Shown: piece after piece, positions 33,901 to 44,459 of the stretch
How the letters are laid out: each line of letters starts with the position of its first letter
How positions within the stretch are numbered: position 1 is the stretch's first letter
Source: Tubulanus polymorphus
Taxonomy: Eukaryota; Nemertea; Palaeonemertea; Tubulaniformes; Tubulanidae
Length of the DNA: 60,000 nt
Direction of reading: 5' to 3'
Assembly: GCF_964204645.1 (NCBI RefSeq)
Contig: NC_134034.1
Location: 12,965,962 to 13,025,961 of the forward strand
Program-made: the position numbers and the translations under genes
Notes under the pieces: generated by a model
What the model was told of the DNA's origin: nothing
The model's database searches: none
What the model saw: the letters and a program-made list of their open reading frames with translations, nothing else

Positions 33901-36900
33901 CTAATAGTCATCTCCAGGAATACTGTATTCCTTGAGCTAGTGTAGTTTATTCAACGTTTCGACTATTTATCCTAATAGTCATCTCCAGGAATAGTGGAAC
34001 TTCTTGCTTCAGTTACATTTTCGAACTGTTTTTCGTTATTATTGTGGGATTCTCTCTACGTCGCTTCAACACGGATATTGTGTTTTATCAATCGTGATTA
34101 TGTTTTCTTGGTTGTTCCGCTTACAAAACTCTACTGTTTATATCTTATATATCTTATCAAATATCAGATTAATACTTTTGTACGGTCACATTTTAAAAAT
34201 AATCTTGAAATGATTTGATTATTTTTATGAATTGAAGTTTATTTAAACACGAAAGAACAGTACAGGGCATAATACATTACGCAAATATGAATTAGTCATT
34301 AATGTACAAAAACGTGTCGAGTAATTGTCCCAAGCCAAACAAGGCTGAACTCAGAGAGGGGATGAACCCTGAAAACTGATAATGAAAATAAAAATAGATT
34401 ATGAAATATACATGTAATAATTCTGATAAATGAGATCCTTACAATAATGATGGTGTCAGTGATTGTTTTCATTTATTACAGGTACTACCAGTGATAGTAT
34501 TGTATTTATTTATTACAGGTACTACCAGTAATAGTATTGTATTTATTTATTACAGGTACTACCAGTAATAGTATTGTATTTATTTATTACAGGTACTACC
34601 AGTGATAGTATTGTATTTATTTATTACAGGTACTACCAGTGATAGTATTGTATTTATTTATTACAGGTACTACCAGTAATAGTATTGTATTTATTTATTA
34701 CAGGTACTACCAGTAATAGTATTGTATTTATTTATTACAGGTTCTACCAGTGATAGTATTGTATTTATTTATTACAGGTACTACCAGTAATAGTATTGTA
34801 TTTATTTATTACAGGTACTACCAGTGATAGTATTGTATTTATTTATTACAGGTACTACCAGTAATAGTATTGTATTTATTTATTACAGGTACTACCAGTG
34901 ATAGTATTGTATTTATTTATTACAGGTACTACCAGTGATAGTATTTTTCAGCGCTACTGTATCCGTGCTAACGTATATCGGTATAATGCAGATAGTTGTA
35001 CAGAAAATCGCCTGGTTCATGCAGAAAGTGATGGGTACAACTGCTGCCGAATCCGTTAACGCCGCCGCTAATATATTCATCAGTCAGGTAAGAGGCCAGC
35101 TGATTGGTTAGTCGATCGAATACAGGCCGTTGATTGGTCGATTCGAGGTCGATTTATTCAAATGAGCTGAAATTCAACAAACAATGCGATAATGAAACAC
35201 GTTTCTAGGTGGTTCTAGATGGTTCGTGTGTTTTTTTTTGCAGAGTGAAGCGCCGTTGATGATTCGCCCTCTAATTCCTCACATGACTCGATCTGAACTG
35301 CATTCAGTCTGTACCGGTGGCTTCGCGACAGTTGCCGGAAGTGTCATGGCCGCTTATATCGAATTCGGGGTAAATAATACCGGTCCGACAGTCTCGTTTC
35401 GGCTAGAATTCAAAATCAGTAAAATTGCCTCAATTCAGACTCGTAGACTCACCGTAGAATTGAGAGTCCATTCTGACGTGCTTTATCAATTCGGCGATTT
35501 TGTAAATTCGCATATTTGTTTTTTTTTTCTAGGTACCTGCTAATCATTTGTTGAGCGCATCTGTAATGTCAGCGCCAGCTGCACTCGCCATGTCGAAACT
35601 ATTCTGGCCGGAAACAAGAACATCCAAAACGACGACTGATCACGTGAGGAATATGGAAAAACCGTAACTATCTTTGAAACTACAATTACAAATACAAATA
35701 CAAATACAAACAGTCTTTATTGAACTTCATAATCACCATAGGAATGATGATAACGATGATGAAGACATTACAAACAGATTTGAAATTTGCAATAGTCGGA
35801 TATGATAATCATGCATTTAGCCATCGCATGCACAGCTTCCAGTGAGTTGAGCACAGGTTCAGAGTCTGGCTTCACGAGGAGTAATAACTAAATTATTTAT
35901 CGGTGGATACGCACAGAGAGGGAGCGGGAAGGGAATCTGGGACGTAGGGAGTCAGTCAAACTAATCACTTCAATGTTGTAATCTTCTTTCCAGGAAAGAG
36001 GGTAATATTTTAGAAGCTGCATCAAACGGTGCCTCGGCCTCTATCAAACTGGTAGCCGGAGTCGCTGTGAATCTAATCGCGTTTATTTCAATACTTCACT
36101 TTATAAACTCCAGTCTGATGTGGCTCGGAGCTCGAGTTGGATACCCTTATCTTACATTCGAGGTAACATCGCATCGATTCTTTGCAACCCGGCGCACTAA
36201 CTATTTGTAAACTTTCAAAAACTGATCGTCCACACTAAACTAATCTGTTAACTCAGTTTGTCCCTCACAGATCCGCACCTATAATACTATTCTCTCCTCA
36301 AATGATCTGCTCCTAGATTCTTATTCTCTTCCGCTTCCAGATGATCTGCTCCTAGATTCTTATTCTCTTCCGCTTCCAGATGATCTGCTCCTATGTTTTG
36401 TGGCCGTTCTCGTTTGTAATGGGTGTGGATATGAGCGACTGTCGCGCCGTCGCGGGACTTATCGGAATTAAAGTGTCGATCAACGAGTTCGTAGGTTACG
36501 CAGCCCTATCGACGCTTATAGAAAACAGAAAAACGTTTCAAAAATACATCGCAGCTACCGGAAACGGAAGCGTTGTGTATCATAACGATGACGTCATATT
36601 GGAAAGTTGGAACAAAACGCTGATTGGGGGTTTCATGACGGTAAGCCTCAGAACCATAGATTGAACCCTAGAACCATTGAGAACCATTGAGAACCGTTGA
36701 GAACCATATAACTCATAGAACTCGAGCGTCATTGAATCCAGGAACCTGAGAATCCTAGAACCCTGGAATCAAACAACCATAGAACTCATAAAATTCGAGA
36801 ACCATAGAATCCCAGAACCTGAGAATCCTAGAACCCTGGAATCAAAGGATCATAGAACTCACAGATTTCGAGTACCATAGAATCCCAGCATGGAACTCAT

Positions 36901-37983
36901 GAAACTCAAGAACCATAGAATCCTAGAACCTGACAATCTTAAGGACCCGAGAACCATCTTTAAGTCCTAGAATCCTAGAACCCTATAGAACTTATATTAT
37001 ACTAAGCTACCCTGACACTAAGGTTCTTAATGAATCCTATCCGATTTTTCTATAAAAGATCTGCTTCCAGTCCTGTTTGCCACCATCATTAGCACTATCT
37101 CTCTACCCACTTGCCCTTAACACCAGAGGACGCTCCTGATCGTAGAAATTGAGATCTCGCGAATAAACTCATGCTCCGTTTCTGTTTACAGGTTCGTTCT
37201 GAAACGATAGCCACGTACGCTCTGTGCGGGTTCAGTAATTTCGGCTCTATAGGGGTGATGTTAGGAGCTCTAGGAGCGATGGCTCCTAACCGCAGACAGG
37301 ATATATCACGTGTCGTACTGAGAGCTATGATAGCTGGTAATGTTGCCTGTTTTATGACTGCCTGTATCGCGGGTGAGTTCTCAGCTCCCATCTGCACCCA
37401 TTCCCACTGTGCGCCCCACTCCCCCTGTCCACCCCAGTGTGTCTTACGCACCTACTCCCCCTGTGCGCCCCACTCCCCCTGTGCGCCCCTCTCCCCCTGG
37501 GGCCAGTTGCACAGTCGTGACTTAAGTCCAAAAGTGGTCTTAAATCTTAAGACTGGTCTCAAGTTGTTAGATCGGCTATAGAACTAAGTTGGTCTTAGAC
37601 TGGTCTTAAGTCTAAGCCATGACTATGCAACTGGCCCCTGGTCGCGAGTCTTGCTTGGGGGTTAGGGTCGATGGTCTAAAAATGTTAACATACGTAACTG
37701 ATGAACGGCAGGTCGCGTGTTCGAATCCCGTAAGTGTTAGGGTGGTCACCCGTCTAATCTTTTGGGCTAATTCTGGCTCGGTTTGACATGTGGTTGGGCC
37801 TGATTTTGGATGTCTGTTGAAAAGTTCAACCTTCAGTCTTCAGTTCTCTGAACCCTCTTATTCCTCCTCAGACCTCATCACGCGAGACGAGTTCATTCGA
37901 AATATTAAATTCCTTTCTTTTTTTCAGGATTATTATTCGACTCTGATATCGACAATATGAACGAAGCGCATGGTTTAGCGTAG
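30986..37983 (+). CDS. Concentrative nucleoside transporter (SLC28/CNT-like)
   Basis: Sodium-coupled nucleoside uptake protein of the plasma membrane. Coding exons: 30986-31557, 31640-31784, 32201-32392, 34926-35087, 35244-35369, 35533-35663, 35994-36162, 36380-36640, 37192-37372 and 37928-37983. All phases join, giving 664 aa plus an unfound N-terminal exon with the ATG. CNT signatures in order: VKWRPVFWGLGLQF, ESVNAAANIFISQSEAPLMI, MTRSELHSVCTGGFATVAGS, ASVMSAPAALAMSK, LEAASNGASASIKLVAG, MICSYVLWPFSFVMGV, ALCGFSNFGSIGVMLG. The N-terminus has a three-fold 15-residue repeat (SVLPTPSIDQ-like) and an acidic stretch. Length fits CNT1-3. AATAAA at 38203 is a likely poly(A) signal. Two exons (34926 and 36380) have tandemly copied acceptors. 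GFSNFGS and SEAPLM are the nucleoside and Na-site regions in the family. Confidence 0.93.
31858..32060. mobile_element. Dispersed repeat, copy A
   Basis: Bases 31860-32010 share with 46545-46700 the words GTCTAGCCCGGATATATTGA, GATGACGTAGT-CACATC, GAAATTTATCGAAAAT and GCC(C)AAAATTC. A second TATTGATGACGTAGTGCACA at about 32035 repeats the core. This is a SINE- or MITE-type family lying in an intron of the nucleoside transporter. Confidence 0.65.
32487..33988. repeat. 69-70-bp minisatellite with two hairpins per unit (about 21 copies)
   Basis: The unit runs AACGTTTCGACTATATCCTA, ATAGTCATCTTCAGG, AATACTGTATTCCT, TGAGCTAGTGTAGTTTATTC. Each unit contains two perfect inverted repeats: GACTAT/ATAGTC and AGGAATAC/GTATTCCT. 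Copies are almost identical, with 1-2-bp indels. It fills most of an intron of the nucleoside transporter. The first hairpin and its flanks are shared with the foldback elements at 7085-7255 and 47720-47965. Confidence 0.95.
34471..34945 (+). repeat. 37-bp array copying a splice acceptor and exon start (13 acceptors)
   Basis: Thirteen AG acceptors spaced exactly 37 bp apart, from 34481 to 34925. Each unit is TTTATTTATTACAG plus GTACTACCAGT(G/A)ATAGTATT, that is, the 3' splice site plus the first 20 bases of the nucleoside-transporter exon starting at 34926. Only the last copy continues into exon sequence. A shift of 37 changes frame, and TAG, TGA and TAA triplets arise if an upstream acceptor is used. 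Confidence 0.95.
36302..36391 (+). repeat. 39-bp tandem copies of another splice acceptor and exon start
   Basis: ATGATCTGCTCC starts at 36302, 36341 and 36380 (period 39); the last is the real exon start. The second and third copies are preceded by CTCTTCCGCTTCCAG. Using the 36341 copy adds 39 nt in frame but contains TAG, so it would truncate the transporter. Confidence 0.9.
36641..37191. repeat. Degenerate AGAACCATAGAATCC repeat in an intron
   Basis: From about 36655 to 36990, loosely tandem words AGAACCATAGAATCC, CAGAACCTGAGAATC, CTAGAACCCTGGAATC and AGAACTCATA recur. The array is old and divergent. The rest of the intron is unique. Confidence 0.7.
37501..37636. mobile_element. 136-bp MITE with 5-bp CCTGG target duplication
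   Basis: Ends GGCCAGTTGCACAGTC and its inverted partner (reverse strand GGCCAGTTGCATAGTC) flanked by CCTGG at 37496-37500 and 37637-37641. Internal arms ACTTAAGT and GGTCTTAA also pair. No coding capacity. Lies in the last intron of the nucleoside transporter, just after a CCCACTCCCCCTGTGCG minisatellite (about 37390-37498). Confidence 0.8.
37642..37800 (+). mobile_element. tRNA-derived SINE-like segment
   Basis: GTGTTCGAATCCCG at about 37717-37730 matches the Pol III B box and T-arm. The sequence upstream (GGTCTAAAAATGTTAACATA) does not fold as a full tRNA, and the downstream part is unrelated. A SINE head is the best explanation. Confidence 0.4.
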
Positions 37984-39914
37984 TTCAGGTCCATGAAAAC
38001 CCTTCATAATCCTCTCTGAGTAACACTGAGTTCAACCCACAGATATACAGTGACAATTTATGTTTAATTTCGCGAGTTTTTAAACGAACTTCAAACTTTT
38101 TTCCAATTTCTCTACGTTATCTTTATTACTTGATAATAATGCGCTATCAATCCATAAAATCTATCTTAATAGTATGCGATGATAATCTATGTAAATATTG
38201 TAAATAAAATAATATATCAGATCAATTTATTGTAAAATCGGTTGTTTTTAACCCAGTTCGTGGATTATACTGCCTCAAGAATAGTCGTTTGGATGATATT
38301 TCAAGTATTTTTTTGGACGGTAACATTCCCACGGTTTTGTTAGTCTCTCGGTGACATCAGCGACACTGTGTAATATTCAGACACTAAACACATTGCCTGA
38401 AGACTACAACCCGTTCGGTCGACTTCTATCCGGTGAGAGTTCCGTTTTTAGTCTAATTTCGTTGCCAACTTGTTGGAGTGGGCAGTTAAGATTTGTACCA
38501 ACTTGTTGGAGTAGGTAGTGAAAATTTGTACTAACTAGTTGGAGTGGGTAGTGAAGATTTTGCGCCAACTAGTTGTAGTGGGTACTGAAAATTTTGCGCC
38601 AACTAGTTGGAGTGGGCAGTAAAGATTTGTGCCAACTAGTTGTAGTGGGTAGTGAAGATTTGTGCCAACTAGTTGGAGTGGGCAGTTGGAGTTGGATTTG
38701 CGCCAACTAGTTGGATTGGGCAGTGAAGGTTTTGCGCCCACTAGTTGGAGTGGACAGTGACGATTCGTGCCAACTAGTTGGAGTGGGCGGTGACGATTTG
38801 TGCCAACTAGTGAGGTTGGGCAGGAGATTTTGTGTCAAGTAATGGCCAAAAGGTTTATGGCAAGTCCAGGCAAATTATAGTCTAGACAGAGGGCCCGAAG
38901 CATGACACATGTTAGTTTGCTTGTTATATTATATACGGGCGAATGCTGTACAATTAATTCATTTTATTATCGTTAGTTTCGAGATCCGTCAGGCTGTTAC
39001 ACTTAATGTATGATAGTAAGCTTGCGTCATTGTTACATGATCAATTGCTTGTCGTATGACTCAAAAATCACCCGGCTTATTTCTCATTGTCCTATGAGGT
39101 TTCTACAGGTTTCTACCTCGGGTCTCTAATATCTGTTTGGCTCGGGTTTATGAGAATTTCCGCGTCCGCTCGTAGGGTGACTAGTAGACTCTATTCACGC
39201 TAGTTACGGTCGGGGGCTTCCCGCCCCATGGTTATATTTTCTACCAATTGACGCAATTTTTAACGTTTATTTCTATTACTTACTAATTTGTTTTGGGTTC
39301 TACCCGGTTGGATTTTTGCCCCAGGGATGAACTTGTACTGTTGTAGATTAATGATTTTGAGACCTGTTTTTGGATATCTAGCACTTACATACACTAGTCT
39401 TCTTCTCACGATTTTATGAGTTTTGGGAGAAGTGTTTACTGCTAAACCTTTTATCTTAGATAAACCTACTTATCCTCTCATCCCCTTTTCGGTAATGAGT
39501 TCTGGGAATAGAAGAGGGGAATGAGAAGGATAGATAGTCGATCATTTAAGTCCCTACATATCCCATTGGAAAGCGCAGGTCATTTCCTCACAATACTCTC
39601 CAGTTGACGAGGATGCGTTGCAGGAGTTGGTGTCACTGGGGAACCGGATAGTTTCTCAGTGACATCAGCGACACCGGTGTAATAATCTGTCACTAGACGC
39701 TACGCCTGAAGACCCCGGCGAGTCCGTATTGTAGACGGGCCTCACGTTTCCCCTCTGGTGTTCGCTTCTTTCAGCACCCTACCCCCTATCTCAATCTGTC
39801 TCGCATCCATGTACTATGTATCGGCGATAAGTCATTTCCTCCTTATGTTCTATAGTGGGCGAGTATACTAACGCAGGAGTAGTTGATGTCACTGGGGTAA
39901 CGGATAGTTTCGAT
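37984..39914. other. Intergenic with a 33-bp minisatellite and a paired repeat
   Basis: 38203-38208 is AATAAA for the upstream gene. Bases 38465-38825 hold about 11 units of CCAACTAGTTGGAGTGGGCA plus GTGAAGATTTGTG, each with the palindrome CCAACTAGTTGG. A roughly 75-bp segment with GTGACATCAGCGACAC and TGCCTGAAGAC occurs at about 38345-38415 and again at about 39655-39705. The remainder is unique. Confidence 0.7.
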
Positions 39915-42710
39915 ATGGAAGTTGATAAAGCTCTGTCGCTGGTCGGAGGTAAACGCAGTCTTTGGCAGTTGCAGAAAGCAACTATAATGACTGTATTCGT
40001 TTATCTAACATGTCCGTTCTTTGCTTATTTAAACGTCTTCGTCGGTAAGTTTTAGATACGTTCACGATATTCGTCTTAGCAGCTACAATTAGCCCCTCGA
40101 GCAGGCATCCCTCAGACAATCTGCTCTCCGGAAACCACTACCAGTAACGAACTATTTAGACTTTTTGCACAACAATGCTGAATGTCTGAATAGGATGGTT
40201 CCAGAGGTTGAAGATTGTTTGAGAGGGTGGCTCCAGGTTACAACCGGATGATTTTCTAAGAGGGTGGCTCCTGGTTGTTTTCAATGATGTACAGTTTTAT
40301 TGCAGGTTGGACTCCACCTCATCACTGCACCACACCTAATAACACTTCCTCCAATCAAACGATCCCGTACATTTACAATAAGGAAAGCGTCCGCACCTTG
40401 GATCAATGTCACGTGTACGTGACTTCATCGATCGATAACCGCACCCGACTGACCAATCAGACGACCGGTTGTCATGACTACACGTATAACGCGGATGGAT
40501 ACACGAGTATCGTTACTGAGGTATGACAACCGAATTACTCACTGCCTCGCGGATAAATGATTTTATAAGAATCTTTTTTTTTGTTTTTTAGTTCGACCTG
40601 GTGTGTGATAAGTCGTATCTCTCCGCTCTCAGTCAGTCCTGTTATTTTTTCGGAGTTTTATGCGGAAGTTTGATTTTTCCTACGATTTCTGATATGTTCG
40701 GGCGGAAGTTGACGGCTCTCGGCGCCCTCTGGTGTGCCGGACTCACTTGCCTGTGTACGCTAACGGTTCGCGACGCCTACGGTTATATCGCCATCAGATT
40801 CTTCAGCGGAGCATTTATAAAAGTACGTTTTCATATAACTAACAGCACACTAGCGCACCTAGCGGATTCCCACTTGCCATAGGAGGAAACGTCGACTGCC
40901 ACAGCTGAATAGCCTGCCTAGTATGATGATCTGTATGTTGTGTGTATTTCAGGGAAGCGGACTGGCACAGTTTACACTAAACGCCGAACTATTCCCGTCT
41001 GATAAGCGCTCATTCGCTGCTAGTTATCAGTTTTTCTGGTATTCAATTTGGTTATCCGTTCTGTCATTGGTCGGATATTTACTCACAGATTGGAGGCATG
41101 TTATATTACTGGTTGGATGTAGCTGTTATCTCTCCATTATCGCTGTCTGGTAAAGTTCAAATCTTTTTAGCCGTTACTTACACTTCTAGGCCCACTTCCC
41201 TAGTTTCACAATTCACCAGTTCCACAATTGAACTTTTCCACAGTTGATCATTTCCACTTCAACAGTTCCACAATTGAACAGTTCCACAATCAAACAGCTC
41301 CACAATTAAACAGTTCCACAAGTCAACAGTTCCACAAGTCAACAGTTCCACATTTAGTATTTGTGTATTTCGCCACAGGTTGCTGGAGGAATCAGTCCCG
41401 TGGTTGGTCGCAAACGGTCGCGGTAAACAAGCCGTCGCTATTCTAGAGAAAGCCGCAAAACGTAACCGAGCGACTCTACCCAGCAACGTTATCGATGACG
41501 TCATAATGGCCGCATCGCGTGATGCAAATCAGCCCGAAGATGGCCAAAAACGCCGCCTAGCGGGACTTAAGAATATCACCGCTGTATTGAAGCTGAAATG
41601 TGCTTGTACTAAACAGGGTGACGCGGATATTGGAGTTTTGGATATATTGAAACATCCCAAACTACGGATTTGGTCGCTATTAATGCTATTCGTTTGGTGA
41701 GTGCATCCGACGAGCTTGATCTCATCGACTGAAGCGCCCCCTATAAGTCATTGATATGTTAACTCTCCGTTCATACAGGATGAATACTAATATCGTCTAT
41801 TACGGACTGTCGTTCAGTTCAACGGCGTTTGTTGGAAATCGATTCGTAAACTTCTTCCTAACAGCAGTAGTAGAAATACCCGCGTATATATTCCTGAAAT
41901 TCTCCATTGAAAAGTGAGTCGTTTTCAATCCATTTATTACAAACAGCTCTCCATACAGTGAATAAAGTTTGATTTGTATTTGTATTTGTAGATTTGGTCG
42001 CCGGTACTGCGTTTTGTCGTGTTATATTTTGACCGGGTTATTCGTTCTCATCAGTAACTGTTCACCCAGACACGGTAAGGCTCGATCGATAGGTGGCGTT
42101 GTCACTGTTCCAGGTGGCGCTGTGCAGGCGTCTGATTTCTATTGTTATTTTCTAGTAAATGGCATGAATTTGGTGCCCGTTGTCATGGCAATGAACGCGA
42201 TGGGAAAATTCTTCGTAACAACGGCATACGGCGCCATCTATATTTACACGAGTGAACTATATCCTACCAATATCAGGTAAGTATGAGGTCTGCAATACGG
42301 AGATGAGTTTGTGAAATGATTGTTGGTTGTTGATTTTTTTTTCATTGTTTTTGTTTAGAACTCGAGGAATTGGTATGAATTCGATGTTCGCCAGATTCGG
42401 TTCGATGTTGGCGCCATTTGCGGAGGTTTTGGCGCGTAAATCCGCCGTGTATCTCGGCGTGACGCTAGGGGTCGCAGCAGTCGTCAACGGAATACTCGTT
42501 TTACCGTTGCCAGAAACGAAAAAGCAGCCACTTCCCGAAACGATGGACGATATCGATTATCTGTCGCGCAGGACCATCTCATGCAAATGTAGTCGACCAA
42601 CTGAAGATGACGTCACCGGTCATGAAGTCACCGGCGATGACGTCACACGCGAGAAGCGAGAAAATGATGATAACGCGGCTGAAACGACGATGATGTTACG
42701 ACAAATTTAG
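39915..42710 (+). CDS. Organic cation/anion transporter-like protein (SLC22 family, MFS)
   Basis: Plasma-membrane major-facilitator transporter of organic ions. Exons: 39915 (ATG) or earlier to 40044, 40306-40520, 40592-40822, 40953-41149, 41379-41696, 41779-41913, 41992-42276 and 42359-42710. Phases join, giving about 620 aa. SLC22 features: a large glycosylated first extracellular loop (CTTPNNTSSNQT and further N-x-T sites), FDLVCDKSYLSAL, the MFS motif DMFGRKLTALGALW, RFFSGAFIKGSGL, LLEESVPWLVANGRGKQAV (usual ESPRWL motif changed to ESVPWL), FGRRYCVLSCY, YTSELYPTNIRTRGIGMNSM and LPETKKQPLPETMDDI. The tail is acidic and Asp/Thr-rich. The frame extends 5' to an acceptor at 39855, so an upstream coding exon is possible. 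Substrate not assignable. Confidence 0.9.
41215..41360. repeat. CAGTTCCACAATTGAA repeat in an intron
   Basis: About nine units of a 15-17-bp word (ACAGTTCCACAATTGA, ACAGTTCCACAAGTCA) directly before the acceptor of the SLC22-like exon at 41379. They share CAGTTCCAC with other arrays in the window. Confidence 0.85.
41955..41991 (+). mobile_element. Retroposon-like tail forming a splice acceptor
   Basis: GTGAATAAAGTTTGATTTGT followed by ATTTGTATTTGTAG ends exactly at the acceptor of the exon starting 41992. The same kind of tail (TTCAATAAAG then TTTGTATTTGTA or TTGTATTG repeats) is at 43074-43108, and in reverse at about 35688-35730. A 3' tail of one retroposon family is inferred. Confidence 0.5.
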
Positions 42711-44459
42711 TTTATAGTCTTTTGCTAGTCCACACGATCGATATTCGATCATACGTTAAAAATGATTAATGTATCTATTAAAAGTTATTCTTTAGAAGGG
42801 GAAAGATATAAACATCGCTTAAGAGCGAGACGAGTCAGCACTAGCAGCAATCCTGCAGCTACTGTGACGTCACGTGTAGAGGGCAGAGACGACTGTCAGT
42901 AAGCACTATCATGAGTGTGTTACGTGCTGGCTGCTACTGTACTGCCATATACCCTTCGATTGTATTTTTTTGTCCTTTCTTTTATTTTATCCTTATCCAC
43001 ATTGTATGATTATCTTGTGTGTACTTTTTTGCTGTCACACTCGACTGTTTTGTATTATAAAAGTTTAAGAGTTCAATAAAGTGTTTTGTATTGTATTGTA
43101 TTGTATCGTACTAGCAGCAATCCCGTAGTTTCTGTGACGTCACGCGTGGAGGTTTCCTGTAGAGATGGACGTGGGTAGAGGGATATAGCTGTATTCGCGT
43201 TGTTTGTAATAACCCGCCAATAGTTAATCAATTCAGTTCACCTCAGGCCATCCTTAGCCATCAAATACGTACATCTTAATCACCCTTTGTAGCCAGGTAA
43301 CCGGGATCTTTAAAACGGTCTAAAAGAACGCGGTTCAGTACACGACAGCGCCACCTACCTTCAAATGGTCATAGACGGTGTTGAAAATGAGATCTTATTT
43401 TACGTTTTACGTGTATTCTGTTTAAAGTTATAAAGTCCAGTCCGATCATGTAAAATCTCTTTAATCCCCCAATTTAGACTCTAATCAATAGAAACCAGAA
43501 CCGTGGAATTATTAATAGATTCCTCTCGTGACTTTGTCGGAGAAATCAGTCAACCGTAATTACTCCAAGTATGTCACAATAGATCTAGTTATAAACCCCT
43601 ATAACCCCGTTCTATATCAGGTCAGAGACCGGCACCATACTATATTTTCTATAATCCTTACTTTTGTTTGCCATGTCCTAATCGTATGGATACTCCGTCA
43701 TATAGAATATTATTATAAGTCGGTTTCGAAAGTACAAGCTTTTGGTCGTGGTCTTTAAAAACTCTTCTGGACCAGCAAGAATTTCTCTTTAAGGCCGATT
43801 ATAGCTGAATGTGCCGTTATCGATTCTCTCCCAGGTATAATGTATATGTAATGGCGCGCAGGTGCGGGGTCGGGGATTATAAATAACAAACCAGTTTTTG
43901 TAGGATCTGATATCAAAACAGGGCGTCGGATGTTTTGCTATTTTGCTGTTTAGTTCTTATGAGTAGTAGTGTAAGTAATGCATATTATAAATCAGAGTCG
44001 CGTTTTCCACTGTGGATTGATGTATCCACTGTGAGAGGAATTTAGGGTCTTGTATGTAGATTAGTATGCGTTGGAGGGGGGGGGGAGGTGGGTGTTGACG
44101 AGACCAAAAGATGTGTTCTAACGTGAAGATATGATAACTCTACGGTCTGTTAGACCTGGCCCGGCCTATCCTCGCCCTCCACCCATCGCTCCAACCTCAG
44201 GGGCGGATCGAAGAATTTGGGGGGGGTTCATAGGCCTAGTGTTTTTAATATTATTATAATGTATACAAAAACTAGGCCTCAAAATGGCCTCACTATAATA
44301 GTGCACGAAAGAGCGAGCGCCATTTTGTGACCTATCTTGGCAAAAATACGATTGCCCGGGGTCCGTCCTGCCCCGCACCCTGTCTCTGATGCATTTATGT
44401 AATCAACCCGGCTTTCAAATTGCAGCACGAATATTAGATAGATTGATCTGAGAAGAACA
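42711..44459. other. Intergenic with retroposon-tail insertion and a foldback repeat
   Basis: A roughly 45-bp segment (ACTAGCAGCAATCC, TGTGACGTCACG) at about 42840-42885 is repeated at about 43110-43155, flanking sequence that ends in AATAAAG and a TTGTA repeat. Bases 44233-44277 form a hairpin (AGGCCTAGT near 44243 and ACTAGGCCT near 44270). G-runs occur at about 44077 and 44220. No gene seen. Confidence 0.55.

Noticed and set aside
32487-33988. Canonical hammerhead ribozyme array (retrozyme)
   Set aside because: The core resembles CUGANGA-stem-GAAA, but there is an extra U before stem II and no proper NUH cleavage triplet before the neighbouring hairpin. Kept only as a structured-element finding.
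34471-34945. CRISPR-like or promoter array
   Set aside because: Contiguous 37-bp tandem copies explained by duplication of a splice acceptor.
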